From the NCBI GenBank assembly GCA_945875935.1, contig CAMCNE010000001.1:1-58966 (forward strand): DNA of 58,966 nucleotides. The letters are read 5' to 3'. This DNA is from Bordetella parapertussis. Its GTDB lineage: Bacteria > Pseudomonadota > Gammaproteobacteria > Burkholderiales > Burkholderiaceae_C. Positions 43,845-52,063 of the stretch are shown here, one piece after another. Each line of letters starts with the position of its first letter. Position 1 is the stretch's first letter. Made by a program: the position numbers and the translations under genes. A model generated the notes under the pieces. It saw only the letters and a list, made by a program, of their open reading frames with translations, was not told the DNA's origin and made no database searches.

Positions 43845-43855
43845 AGGTTGAACCT
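43845..43855. promoter_or_regulatory. Candidate activator site 1 (AGGTTGAACCT)
   Basis: An 11-base perfect dyad with central G, 118 bp upstream of the -24 element before abiV. Its core GGTTGAACC recurs in the acxA promoter region. It is the proposed upstream activating site for the adjacent sigma-54 activator. Confidence 0.55.
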
Positions 43856-43933
43856 ATTTGTGTCGGTCACTTCTTAGCATGCGGCGTATGAAATCCGAAC
43901 GCTGAACATTGCCAAGGCCCGCCAAACCAATCC

Positions 43934-43946
43934 TAAGTTATTGATT
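43934..43946 (-). promoter_or_regulatory. Candidate IHF site upstream of abiV
   Basis: TAAGTTATTGATT matches the reverse complement of the IHF consensus WATCAANNNNTTR at every fixed position. It lies 27 bp before the -24 element in an A/T-rich patch (43931-43970), where DNA bending would bring a bound activator to the sigma-54 polymerase. Confidence 0.55.
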
Positions 43947-43973
43947 TTTAAAGTATTAAAAAATCGAGTCGAT

Positions 43974-43989
43974 TGGCATGAGTTCTGCT
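43974..43989 (+). promoter_or_regulatory. Candidate sigma-54 promoter of abiV
   Basis: TGGCATGAGTTCTGCT fits the -24/-12 consensus TGGCACGNNNNTTGCW with the invariant GG and GC exactly 12 positions apart. It has two changes (T for C, C for T) at tolerant positions. Transcription would start near 44000, ahead of the abiV start codon. Confidence 0.6.
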
Positions 43990-44048
43990 CTATCAAACCC
44001 TAACCATGCCAAGCCATCGGGGCAGTGCAGTTGATCGGAGTCGGGTTC

Positions 44049-44786
44049 GTGTCAAGTAAAAAGTCGTCTAATTATTCTCTCACCTCAACATTACTAAAGG
44101 GTTTCCGTAAAGCAGCCGTTGATAATGCCCGTGAGTTGCAATACGAGGCAGCCTTGCTGTTGTCAAACAACCATTATTCCAGGGCGTATTTCTTGGCCTC
44201 GGCCTGTATTGAGGAGATCGGTAAGGCCGTTCAAGCCTTTGATGCACTCGGGCGCAATGTTCGGGATCCTGAGGTCTCGACCCGGGTCAGGTTGAACTTT
44301 CAAGACTATTCAAAGAAGGTTGCTGCTGCCGCTTTTCCTTGGCTGCTCAATGATCCGAACTGTCGAGATGAGGTGTCGGCATTTATCGAGTCTTTGATAG
44401 AGTCGAAAAACGCCAGCGAACCCGCTTTGTTCGTTGGCATTGAACCTCAGGGAATGAAACTACACGCGCCATCTGCGGATGTCTCCAAGGAGTCCGCGGA
44501 GGAGTGTGTCCAGATGGCGAGAAACATTTTCGCTCATGCCTCTCTTCATGTCCTTGACGCACACCAGAAGGTTCGAACCAAGGCAGAGGATGATTTTTTT
44601 GTGATGAAGCCGTCTTCCATCCTAAACGTTTCGAGCGGAGCGGATTTTTGGCAGTACTACATTGCTTGCATGAAATCTGGTGACTCGGCATTCGAGGCTG
44701 CATTGATGGACTACACGCAAAAATATCTAGCCAAAAATGAGAGGTATGGGGGTCTAGGAGTTCGGGGTCTAGGTGACCCTCTTTGA
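44049..44786 (+). CDS. AbiV-family protein
   Basis: A protein of about 245 residues that matches the AbiV abortive-infection family: ALLLSNNHYSRAYFLASACI followed by EEIGKA, and later ARNIFAHASLHVLD. No membrane segment or signal is seen. The GTG at 44049 is preferred because GGAG stands 8 nt before it; GTG at 44025 is an alternative. Lactococcal AbiV blocks phage development by interfering with translation. Other family members are uncharacterised. Base composition is the lowest in the window, which suggests transfer. It lies between the activator gene and the acx structural genes behind its own sigma-54-like promoter, an unusual place for a defence gene. Confidence 0.75.
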   Translation: MSSKKSSNYSLTSTLLKGFRKAAVDNARELQYEAALLLSNNHYSRAYFLASACIEEIGKAVQAFDALGRNVRDPEVSTRVRLNFQDYSKKVAAAAFPWLLNDPNCRDEVSAFIESLIESKNASEPALFVGIEPQGMKLHAPSADVSKESAEECVQMARNIFAHASLHVLDAHQKVRTKAEDDFFVMKPSSILNVSSGADFWQYYIACMKSGDSAFEAALMDYTQKYLAKNERYGGLGVRGLGDPL

Positions 44787-44869
44787 GTTTTTGTATTTGA
44801 ATGTTGAAAAATAAAAAATTAACTTGATGTGGTGTTTTGTTTAAAAATAAATTTAGAAAGGTTATGCCA

Positions 44870-45499
44870 ATGAAAATCTATGACTGGGCCGCGGCGCCCA
44901 ATCCGAAACGACTGCGCATGTTTCTCGTCGAGAAGGGGTTGAACATTGAAATTGTTCAGGTGTCTGGAGATGCGCTGCGGTTGCGTCCAGACTATGTTGC
45001 AAAGTTCCCTCAGGCCATGGTGCCCATGCTAGAGCTGGATGACGGTCGCCAGATTGGCGAGTCGATTGCAATTTGCCGTTACTTCGAAGAGTTGTATCCG
45101 AACCCACCTATGCTCGGGCGTGATCCTTACGAGCGTGCCATCGTCGACATGTGGGAGCGGCTTGCCTTCGACGAGGGAATGATGGCAGCTGGTGAGGTGT
45201 TTAGAAACACGGCGGAGGCCTTCAAGGATCGTGGTTTGCCTGGCTTTGCCGTGCCTGTGCCGCAAATTCCTGCGCTGATCGAACGCGGCAAGATGCGCCT
45301 TGCTCACTTCTTCACCAAGTTCGACAAGCAGCTGGGCAAGAACCGCTTTATCGCTGGTGACCAGTTCACCCTTGCCGACTGCACCTTGTATTGCAGCATT
45401 GAATTTGCAGGCTGGACGGACATCAAAATTCCGGACAACTGCAAGAACCTCCTGCGTTGGCAAGAGGAAGTGAGTGCTCGGCCCAGCGCGAAAGCCTGA
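44870..45499 (+). CDS. Glutathione S-transferase family protein
   Basis: A 209-residue two-domain GST. The thioredoxin-like N-domain (1-80) contains FPQAMVPMLELDDGRQIGES, the cis-Pro and the glutathione-carboxylate-binding ES pair. The helical C-domain (about 90-205) has FIAGDQFTLADCTLYCSIEF. The start at 44870 (MKIYDWAAAPN) has AGAAAGG 8 nt upstream and fits family N-termini; an ATG at 44864 is too close. Possible roles are detoxification of reactive carbonyls or use of glutathione in degradation. It is 83 bp after abiV and may share its transcript. Confidence 0.88.
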   Translation: MKIYDWAAAPNPKRLRMFLVEKGLNIEIVQVSGDALRLRPDYVAKFPQAMVPMLELDDGRQIGESIAICRYFEELYPNPPMLGRDPYERAIVDMWERLAFDEGMMAAGEVFRNTAEAFKDRGLPGFAVPVPQIPALIERGKMRLAHFFTKFDKQLGKNRFIAGDQFTLADCTLYCSIEFAGWTDIKIPDNCKNLLRWQEEVSARPSAKA

Positions 45500-45509
45500 C
45501 CGGAGAGTA

Positions 45510-45522
45510 AGGGTTGAACCCT
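45510..45522. promoter_or_regulatory. Candidate activator site 2 (AGGGTTGAACCCT)
   Basis: A 13-base perfect dyad with central G, 148 bp upstream of the acxA -24 element. It shares the 9-base core GGTTGAACC with the site before abiV. The 30-bp difference in distance to the promoters is close to three helical turns, so the two sites would present the same DNA face. A weaker related dyad, GAGTTGAATTC, is at 45590-45600. Confidence 0.6.
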
Positions 45523-45620
45523 GATGACCGGAAGACGAACGGGGCTCAAAATTCCGTCCGGCTTCCATCCGTCCTAGGCCCATTGATTCGAGTTGAATTC
45601 TGGGCCGAAAGACGAAAAAA

Positions 45621-45660
45621 CTGATGTAAATCAAACAGTTGGTCTTTCAACTGACATCAG
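45621..45660. repeat. Nested inverted repeats before the acxA promoter
   Basis: CTGATGT (45621-45627) pairs with ACATCAG (45654-45660). Inside it, CAGTTG (45636-45641) pairs with CAACTG (45648-45653). The structure overlaps the IHF-like site and ends 10 bp before the -24 box. It may be a second regulator's operator or a cruciform-prone element. Confidence 0.5.
45629..45641 (+). promoter_or_regulatory. Candidate IHF site upstream of acxA
   Basis: AATCAAACAGTTG matches WATCAANNNNTTR exactly and lies 29 bp before the -24 element. That is nearly the same spacing as at the abiV promoter, but in the opposite orientation. Confidence 0.6.
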
Positions 45661-45670
45661 GCTGACGATC

Positions 45671-45686
45671 TGGCATCGACCTTGCA
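45671..45686 (+). promoter_or_regulatory. Sigma-54 promoter of acxABC
   Basis: TGGCATCGACCTTGCA matches TGGCACGNNNNTTGCW, with the invariant GG and GC 12 positions apart and a perfect -12 TTGCA. The expected transcription start is near 45698, leaving a leader of about 88 bases before acxA. The adjacent AcxR-type activator makes sigma-54 control very likely. Confidence 0.82.
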
Positions 45687-45785
45687 GTTAGGTGGGTGTT
45701 CGGTCCTTGATGGATCGTTCGGTAATTTCGGGCCCCTCGGGGCCATTGGCGTAGACCATATTGTTTTTTTAATGGAGACGTGGAG

Positions 45786-47933
45786 ATGACAACGGAAAAT
45801 TCGTCGGTTCAGGTGCTTGGCATTGATGCCGGCGGCACCATGACCGACACATTCTTTGTTCGTGCTGACGGGCGGTTTGTGGTCGGTAAGGCGCAGAGCA
45901 ACCCTGCAGATGAGTCGCTGGCGATCTACAACTCCTCAGTGGACGCCTTGGCCCACTGGGGTCGTAAGGTCGATGATGTGTATCCCGAACTGGTGACGTG
46001 TGTCTATTCCGGCACCGCCATGCTGAATCGCGTGTTGCAGCGCAAGGGCCTCGACGTGGGTCTGATGTGCAATCGCGGTTTCGAGCAGAACCACTCGATG
46101 GGTCGTGCTCTGCAAAGCTACCTCGGCTACGCTCTTGAAGATCGTATCCACCTGAACACTCACCGCTACGACGATCCTCTGGTGCCTATTCATCGCACCC
46201 GTGGCGTTGCAGAGCGTACTGACGTTCAAGGCAAGGTAGTGATTCCTTTGCGCGAGGACGAAGTCCGCGTCGCAACCAAGGAGTTGGTCGACGCTGGCTC
46301 CAAGGCCATCGTGATCTGCCTGCTTCAGTCGCACAAGAACGGCACCAGCGAAACCCGCTGCCGCGACATCGTCAAGGAAGAGCTCAAGAAGATGGGTGTT
46401 GATATTCCTGTGTTCGCGTCGGTAGATTACTACCCGCAGCGTAAGGAAAGCCACCGCATGAACACGACGATTCTGGAAGCCTATGGCGCAGAACCGTCGC
46501 GTGCAACCCTCAAGCTCGTCGCTGATCGCTTCAAGAAGCATGGCGCCAAGTTTGCACTGCGCGTGATGGCCACGCACGGCGGCACCATCAGCTGGCAGGC
46601 CAAGGAACTGGCCCGTACCATCGTGTCCGGCCCAATCGGTGGCGTGATCGGCTCGAAGATGCTCGGCGAAGCACTCGGCGACGAGAACATTGCTTGCTCC
46701 GACATCGGCGGCACCAGCTTTGACGTGGCACTGATCACCAAGGGTAACTTTGCGATCAAGTCTGACCCTGACATGGCTCGTCTGGTTCTGTCGCTGCCTC
46801 TGGTGGCCATGGACTCCGTCGGTGCAGGTGCGGGTAGCTTCATCCGTATCGATCCGTACTCGAAGTCGATCAAGCTCGGACCTGACAGCGCAGGCTACCG
46901 CGTCGGTACCTGCTGGCCAGACAGCGGTCTGACCACCTGCACGGTGTCTGACTGCCACGTGATCCTGGGTTACCTGAACCCGAACAACTTCCTCGGCGGC
47001 GCCATCAAGTTGGATGTTCAACGCGCTCGTGACCACATCAAGGCACAAGTTGCTGATCCTCTGGGCCTGTCGGTTGAAGACGCAGCAGCTGGCGTGATCG
47101 AGTTGCTGGACCTGACCTTGTCGGAATACATCCGCGCCAACATCTCGGCTCGCGGCTACAACCCGATCGAGTTCACCTGCTTCTCGTACGGTGGCGCTGG
47201 TCCAGTTCACACCTACGGTTACACGCAAGGCGTGGGCTTCAAGGACGTCGTGGTTCCAGCTTGGGCTGCAGGCTTCTCGGCCTTCGGCTGCGCATGCGCT
47301 GACTTCGAGTATCGCTACGACAAGTCTGTTGACCTGGGCTTGCCTGAACTCGCACCGGACGCTGACAAGGCTGCCGCCTGCAAGACGCTGCAAGCTGCTT
47401 GGGAAACGCTGGCAGAAAAGGTGGTTGAAGAGTTCGTGATCAACGGTTTCGGCCGTAAAGACGTTCTGTTGATCCCTGGCTACAAGATGCAGTACATGGG
47501 CCAGCTGAACGACCTCGAGATCATCTCGCCTGTCGCCAACGCTGCCACGGCTGCTGACTGGAACAAGATCGTCGAAGCCTTCGAAAACACCTACGGCCGC
47601 GTTTATGCTAACTCGGCTCGTTCACCAGAACTGGGATATTCGATCACCGGCGCCATCATGCGCGGTACCGTGGCGACTCAAAAGCCAGTGCTGCCAGAAG
47701 ATAAGGACGAAGGTCCTACGCCTCCAGCAGATGCACGCCTCGGCACCCGTCCTTTCTATCGCAAGAAGAAGTGGGTTGATGCAGTGATCTACAAGATGGA
47801 ATCGCTCAAGGCAGGTAATCACATCACCGGCCCCGCGATCATCGAGTCTGATGCGACCACCTTCGTCGTGCCTGAAGGTTTTGCGACCCGCGTTGACAAG
47901 CACCGCCTGTTCCACCTCATTGAAATCAAGTAA
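45786..47933 (+). CDS. acxA: Acetone carboxylase beta subunit (AcxA; hydantoinase A/oxoprolinase family)
   Basis: A protein of about 715 residues with the N-terminal ASKHA-type nucleotide site VLGIDAGGTMTDTFFV, the SGPIGGVIGSKMLGEAL segment, CSDIGGTSFDVALI and CFSYGGAGPVHTYGYT. In the acetone carboxylase family this subunit binds ATP and phosphorylates bicarbonate and the enolate of acetone; the Mn-containing alpha subunit makes the C-C bond, giving acetoacetate. The length matches known AcxA. The ATG at 45786 has GGAG 8 nt upstream; the GTG at 45780 is too close to it. It is the first gene of acxABC, 12 bp before acxB. Confidence 0.94.
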   Translation: MTTENSSVQVLGIDAGGTMTDTFFVRADGRFVVGKAQSNPADESLAIYNSSVDALAHWGRKVDDVYPELVTCVYSGTAMLNRVLQRKGLDVGLMCNRGFEQNHSMGRALQSYLGYALEDRIHLNTHRYDDPLVPIHRTRGVAERTDVQGKVVIPLREDEVRVATKELVDAGSKAIVICLLQSHKNGTSETRCRDIVKEELKKMGVDIPVFASVDYYPQRKESHRMNTTILEAYGAEPSRATLKLVADRFKKHGAKFALRVMATHGGTISWQAKELARTIVSGPIGGVIGSKMLGEALGDENIACSDIGGTSFDVALITKGNFAIKSDPDMARLVLSLPLVAMDSVGAGAGSFIRIDPYSKSIKLGPDSAGYRVGTCWPDSGLTTCTVSDCHVILGYLNPNNFLGGAIKLDVQRARDHIKAQVADPLGLSVEDAAAGVIELLDLTLSEYIRANISARGYNPIEFTCFSYGGAGPVHTYGYTQGVGFKDVVVPAWAAGFSAFGCACADFEYRYDKSVDLGLPELAPDADKAAACKTLQAAWETLAEKVVEEFVINGFGRKDVLLIPGYKMQYMGQLNDLEIISPVANAATAADWNKIVEAFENTYGRVYANSARSPELGYSITGAIMRGTVATQKPVLPEDKDEGPTPPADARLGTRPFYRKKKWVDAVIYKMESLKAGNHITGPAIIESDATTFVVPEGFATRVDKHRLFHLIEIK

Positions 47934-47945
47934 GGAGAAACAACC

Positions 47946-50270
47946 ATGAACATGATGAGCAACAAGGAAGTTGGTTTTGCCGATCTCTTGAAGAACGGCA
48001 AGTCCCTCAAGCAGCACCGTGACGAGATCCTTGCGAGGACGGCGTCGACGGGCCACTACAACGGTCTGACCAAGCTGGCTTTCCGTGACCGTGACCCTAT
48101 CAGCTACGAGAAGCTGTTCTCGAAGCTGCGCGGTGGTCTGGTTCACGCTCGTGAAACCGCCAAGAAGATCGCAGCAAGCCCTATCGTTGAGCAAGAAGGC
48201 GAACTGTGCTTCACGCTGTACAACGAAGTCGGCGACTGCGTGCTGACCTCGACCGGCATCATCATCCACTGCGGAACGATGGGCGCTGCGATCAAGTACA
48301 TGTGCGAAAACAACTGGGAATCCAACCCAGGCATCGCTGACGGTGACATGTTCACCAACAACGATTGCGCCATCGGCAATGTGCACCCCTGCGACATCCA
48401 GACGATCGTTCCGGTCTTCCATGAAGGCCGTCTGATCAGCTGGGTGGGCGGCGTGACTCACGTGATCGACACCGGTGCAGTAACTCCTGGTTCGATGAAC
48501 ACCGGACAAGTCTCGCGTTTTGGCGACGGCTACATGATCACCTGCCGCAAGACTGGTGTGAATGACGTTTGCCTGCGCGACTGGTTGCATGAGAGCCAGC
48601 GTTCGGTCCGTACGCCAAAGTACTGGATCCTGGACGAGAAGACCCGCATCGCTGGCTGCCACATGATCCGTGAGCTCGTTCACGAAGTCATCGCTGCTGA
48701 CGGTATCGAAGCATATGAGGCCTTCTGCGCGGAAGTGATCGAAGAGGGTCGTCAAGGCCTGATCATGCGCATCAAGGCCATGTGCATTCCTGGCGTTTAT
48801 CGCAAGGTCGCTTTCGTTGACGTGCCATATGCGCACGAAGACGTGGGTGTGTCTTCGAAGTTCGCCAAGCTTGACTGCATCATGCACTCGCCTGTCGAAA
48901 TGACGATCTACAAGACCGGCAAGTGGCGTCTTGACTTTGAGGGTGCAAGCCGTTGGGGCTGGCACACTTTCAACGCTCACCACGTCGCTTTCACCAGCGG
49001 CCTGTGGGTGGCGATGTGCCAAACCCTCGTTCCTACCCAGCGTATCAATGACGGCGCTTACCTCGCGACCGAATTGCATATGCCTAAGGGCACTTGGTGC
49101 AATCCGGACGACCGTCGCACGGGTCACGCCTACGCTTGGCACTTCCTGGTGTCGGGTTGGTCTGCACTGTGGCGCGGTCTGAGCCAGTCGTACTACAGCC
49201 GTGGCTACCTCGAAGAAACCAACGCGGGTAACGCCAACACCTCTAACTGGCTGCAAGGCGGCGGTATCAACCAAGACGGCGAAATCCACGCTGTGAACAG
49301 CTTCGAGGCTTCGTCTTGCGGTACCGGTGCTTGCGCACTCAAAGACGGTCTCAACCACGCTGCAGCCATCTGGAACCCAGAAGGCGACATGGGCGACGTC
49401 GAGATCTGGGAAATGGCTGAGCCTCTCCTGTACCTCGGCCGTAACGTCAAGGCCAATTCGGGTGGCTACGGCAAGTACCGCGGTGGCTGCGGTTTCGAGA
49501 CCCTGCGGATGGTCTGGAACTCGCAAGACTGGTCGATGTTCTTCATGGGCAACGGCTACATGAACAGCGACTGGGGTCTGATGGGCGGTTACCCATCGGC
49601 AACTGGCTATCGTTTCGAAGCTCACAAGACCGGTCTCGAGCGTCGCATCGCCAACGGCGAGCCGATTCCTCTGGGCGCCGACTTGGATCCTACCGCCAAG
49701 ATCTACGAGCAGAGCATCGACGCAACGGCAGTCGTCAAGCGCGACCAACAGTGCATCACGACCGAAGAATGCTATGCGAACCATGACCTGTACCTGAACT
49801 ACCTCCGTGGTGGCCCAGGCTTCGGGGATCCTTTGACGCGTGACCCGAAGTCCGTCGAAAGCGACCTGAACCAGAAGTTCTTGCTGGTTGAGTTTGCTCG
49901 CAAGGTCTACGGTGCTGTCGTCACGCAAGATGCCAAGGGCGTCTATCACGTTGATGCCGCTGCAACCCAAGCCCGCCGCGCAGAAATCCGCAAGGAGCGT
50001 ATCGCTCGTTCGGTTCCAACCCGCGAGTGGATGAAGGAAGAGCGTAACCGCATCATCAACAAGCATGCTTCGCAAGCAGTTCAGCACATGTTCGCGACCA
50101 GCTTGGCCTTGTCCGAAAAGTGGACCACGAAGTTCCGTACGTTCTGGGATCTGCCTGCCGACTGGCAACTGCTCGAGACCGAGCTGGGCATTCCTTCGTA
50201 CGGCTCGAAGTTCCGTATGGACCTGTCCTTGATGCCTGACGTTCGCACCGTTGTTCAGGTTGAAGAGTAA
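47946..50270 (+). CDS. acxB: Acetone carboxylase alpha subunit (AcxB; hydantoinase B family)
   Basis: A 774-residue protein, matching the known alpha subunit length. It carries the hydantoinase-B core: EQEGELCFTLYNEVGDCVLT, then GDMFTNNDCAIGNVHPCDI and GGCGFETLRMVWNSQDWSMF. In the characterised enzyme this subunit holds the Mn ion and the carboxylation site; histidines and acidic residues in the GNVHPCD and GGVTHVIDTGAV regions are candidate ligands. An AAGGAG ribosome site overlaps the acxA stop. Codons such as CGT, GGT and GCT are strongly favoured, unlike the rest of the window, which suggests very high expression. Confidence 0.95.
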   Translation: MNMMSNKEVGFADLLKNGKSLKQHRDEILARTASTGHYNGLTKLAFRDRDPISYEKLFSKLRGGLVHARETAKKIAASPIVEQEGELCFTLYNEVGDCVLTSTGIIIHCGTMGAAIKYMCENNWESNPGIADGDMFTNNDCAIGNVHPCDIQTIVPVFHEGRLISWVGGVTHVIDTGAVTPGSMNTGQVSRFGDGYMITCRKTGVNDVCLRDWLHESQRSVRTPKYWILDEKTRIAGCHMIRELVHEVIAADGIEAYEAFCAEVIEEGRQGLIMRIKAMCIPGVYRKVAFVDVPYAHEDVGVSSKFAKLDCIMHSPVEMTIYKTGKWRLDFEGASRWGWHTFNAHHVAFTSGLWVAMCQTLVPTQRINDGAYLATELHMPKGTWCNPDDRRTGHAYAWHFLVSGWSALWRGLSQSYYSRGYLEETNAGNANTSNWLQGGGINQDGEIHAVNSFEASSCGTGACALKDGLNHAAAIWNPEGDMGDVEIWEMAEPLLYLGRNVKANSGGYGKYRGGCGFETLRMVWNSQDWSMFFMGNGYMNSDWGLMGGYPSATGYRFEAHKTGLERRIANGEPIPLGADLDPTAKIYEQSIDATAVVKRDQQCITTEECYANHDLYLNYLRGGPGFGDPLTRDPKSVESDLNQKFLLVEFARKVYGAVVTQDAKGVYHVDAAATQARRAEIRKERIARSVPTREWMKEERNRIINKHASQAVQHMFATSLALSEKWTTKFRTFWDLPADWQLLETELGIPSYGSKFRMDLSLMPDVRTVVQVEE

Positions 50271-50313
50271 TCTTCAACTTATCAGCAACGATTCCGTAAA
50301 TTTGGAGATTTAG

Positions 50314-50820
50314 ATGTCGACTTACACTCAAGAACAAGTCAATAACATGGTAGCGGGAACGCTCGATTGGGATACGACTTTCCGCATGTTGTCTATGCCG
50401 AAGGACGCAGACCGATTTTCCATGTACCTGCACACGCTGCAGGCTAACGTGACTTTCCCTGACAAGATCGTGCTTCCGCTTTCGCCGCACATGTACATCG
50501 TGCAATCGGTGAAGACGAAGAAGTGGATCGTCAAGTGCGATTGTGGCCATGAGTTTTGCGGCTACAAGGAAAACTGGAAGCTGTTTGCGAACATTTACGT
50601 TCGTGATAACGCTGAGGCAATGGCTGAGGTGTATCCTAAGTTCATGGCTCCAGATACGAACTGGCAGGTTTATCGCGAGTACTATTGCCCAAGCTGCGGC
50701 GTCATGCATGACGTCGAGGCACCGGTGCCTTGGTACCCTGTGATTCACGACTTCGAGCCCGATATCGATACGTTCTACAAGGAATGGGTCAATCTGCCTA
50801 TGCCTGAACGAGCTGATTGA
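50314..50820 (+). CDS. acxC: Acetone carboxylase gamma subunit (AcxC)
   Basis: A 168-residue protein, the exact length class of AcxC. It contains a zinc-ribbon-like cysteine set: CDCGHEFC in the middle and CPSCGVMHDVEAPVPWYPVI near the end. Sequence stretches such as PLSPHMYIVQ and HDFEPDIDTFYKEWVNLP are characteristic of the family. It completes the (alpha beta gamma)2 enzyme. TTGGAG stands 8 nt before the ATG. Two hairpins follow the stop, so acxABC probably ends here. Confidence 0.95.
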   Translation: MSTYTQEQVNNMVAGTLDWDTTFRMLSMPKDADRFSMYLHTLQANVTFPDKIVLPLSPHMYIVQSVKTKKWIVKCDCGHEFCGYKENWKLFANIYVRDNAEAMAEVYPKFMAPDTNWQVYREYYCPSCGVMHDVEAPVPWYPVIHDFEPDIDTFYKEWVNLPMPERAD

Positions 50821-50830
50821 TTTAGTGTTC

Positions 50831-50894
50831 GGATGCCTGTTCGTGAGAGCGGGCATCCAAGGCACGGCTGGAGTATTCCGGCCGTGCTTTTTTT
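50831..50894 (+). terminator. Double hairpin terminator after acxC
   Basis: GGATGCC/GGCATCC (50831-50858) is followed by GCACGGC...GCCGTGC (50862-50887) and a T7 run. The second hairpin with its T-tract is a good intrinsic terminator; the first may be an RNA-stabilising stem. Confidence 0.82.
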
Positions 50895-51028
50895 GTTTTA
50901 ACAAAGCCTCGAGAAGAAGGTGGTTTTCTTGGTTAGTCTGTACTGGTAAATCAAATATTTTTTGATCTGAGCCATTCAATATAGTTGGCACAACGCGAAA
51001 TGCGAATGGCCACATAAAGGAGACAACG

Positions 51029-52036
51029 GTGGTAGAGAAATCAAAGAGTGGTTTGTCGAGGGTTTTAAATTTCATCCCTCAGGTGATGCCGATTATTATT
51101 ATCGGCGGACTTCTTTATGCTGGCTTTTTCGTGAAAGCAGAAGCGGTCATCACGAAGGTGGAACCCAAGGCGATTGAGCGCCGAGACAATTTCATCAGTG
51201 TGGCTGCGCCATCCGAACAAGTCGCGTGGGCAGCGGGCACTGCCGGCAAGGTAGTCCGCACCGAAGATGGAGGAAAGACTTGGGTCGCTCAGAAAACGAA
51301 GACGCTCGAAAATCTTCAGGGCCTCGCCGCCTTTGACGATAAAAATGCGATCGTGGTCGGCAATCACAGCCTGATTCTCTACACCACAGACGGCGGCGCG
51401 ACTTGGAATCAGGCAACGCAGCCCACCCCACCGAAGCCCGAAATCAGCAAGTTGTTCCGGGTTCAGATTGCTGGTAACACTGTCTGGGCCGTAGGTGAGT
51501 ACAACACGCTCCTGCGTTCGGACGACAAAGGCGTGACCTGGACTCGTGTGCTTCCAGAGATGGACCGCAATCTGAACACCATCGCGTTCGCCGGGGACGT
51601 GGGCATCATCTTCGGAGAAGCTGGGCTGACCCTGCGCTCAACCGATGGTGGCGCAACTTGGGAGGAGATCAAGGTCGACAACATGGTCAGCCTGATGAAC
51701 GTGGCCTTCCGTGACGACAAGCATGGGGTTGCCGTTGGGCTGACTGGAACCATGATGACCACCGAAGATGCAGGCATGACCTGGGTGGCGATGCCTAACG
51801 CGACCGACGAGCACTTGCTCAACGTGCGCTGGGAAGGTGATCAGTGGTTTGCCGTTGGTGACAAAGGCGTCGTCGTGACCTCGAATGCCGAAGCCAAGGA
51901 ATGGAAGGCAGGCAAGATCTTTGAGGGCGATGTTGCGTGGAGGACACAAATGGTAAAGCAGGGTCCACGCTACTACGTTGTCGGAGCGAATCTGGCTATC
52001 CTCGAAGGTGGAAAGCTTGCCGTCGCTGGTCGTTGA
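51029..52036 (+). CDS. YCF48/BNR-repeat protein with membrane anchor
   Basis: A 335-residue protein with one N-terminal membrane helix (about 15-37, IPQVMPIIIIGGLLYAGFFV) and a periplasmic beta-propeller. Repeats carry the Asp-box form S/T-x-D-x-G-x-T-W (TEDGGKTWV, TTDGGATWN, SDDKGVTWT, STDGGATWE, TEDAGMTWV). The plant and cyanobacterial relatives are photosystem assembly factors; in non-photosynthetic bacteria the family accompanies RND pumps of the MMPL type. The GTG start has AAGGAGA 5 nt upstream. It is 27 bp before the pump gene. Confidence 0.86.
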   Translation: MVEKSKSGLSRVLNFIPQVMPIIIIGGLLYAGFFVKAEAVITKVEPKAIERRDNFISVAAPSEQVAWAAGTAGKVVRTEDGGKTWVAQKTKTLENLQGLAAFDDKNAIVVGNHSLILYTTDGGATWNQATQPTPPKPEISKLFRVQIAGNTVWAVGEYNTLLRSDDKGVTWTRVLPEMDRNLNTIAFAGDVGIIFGEAGLTLRSTDGGATWEEIKVDNMVSLMNVAFRDDKHGVAVGLTGTMMTTEDAGMTWVAMPNATDEHLLNVRWEGDQWFAVGDKGVVVTSNAEAKEWKAGKIFEGDVAWRTQMVKQGPRYYVVGANLAILEGGKLAVAGR

Positions 52037-52063
52037 AGTGACTGCAAAAATCCGGAGACAAAA

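Noticed and set aside
50986..51003. TGGCAC with a GC further on, upstream of the YCF48 gene, as a sigma-54 promoter
   Set aside because: The GG-to-GC distance is 15 positions instead of 12, and no GGTTGAACC dyad or exact IHF match precedes it. The envelope module may have a different promoter or rely on read-through.
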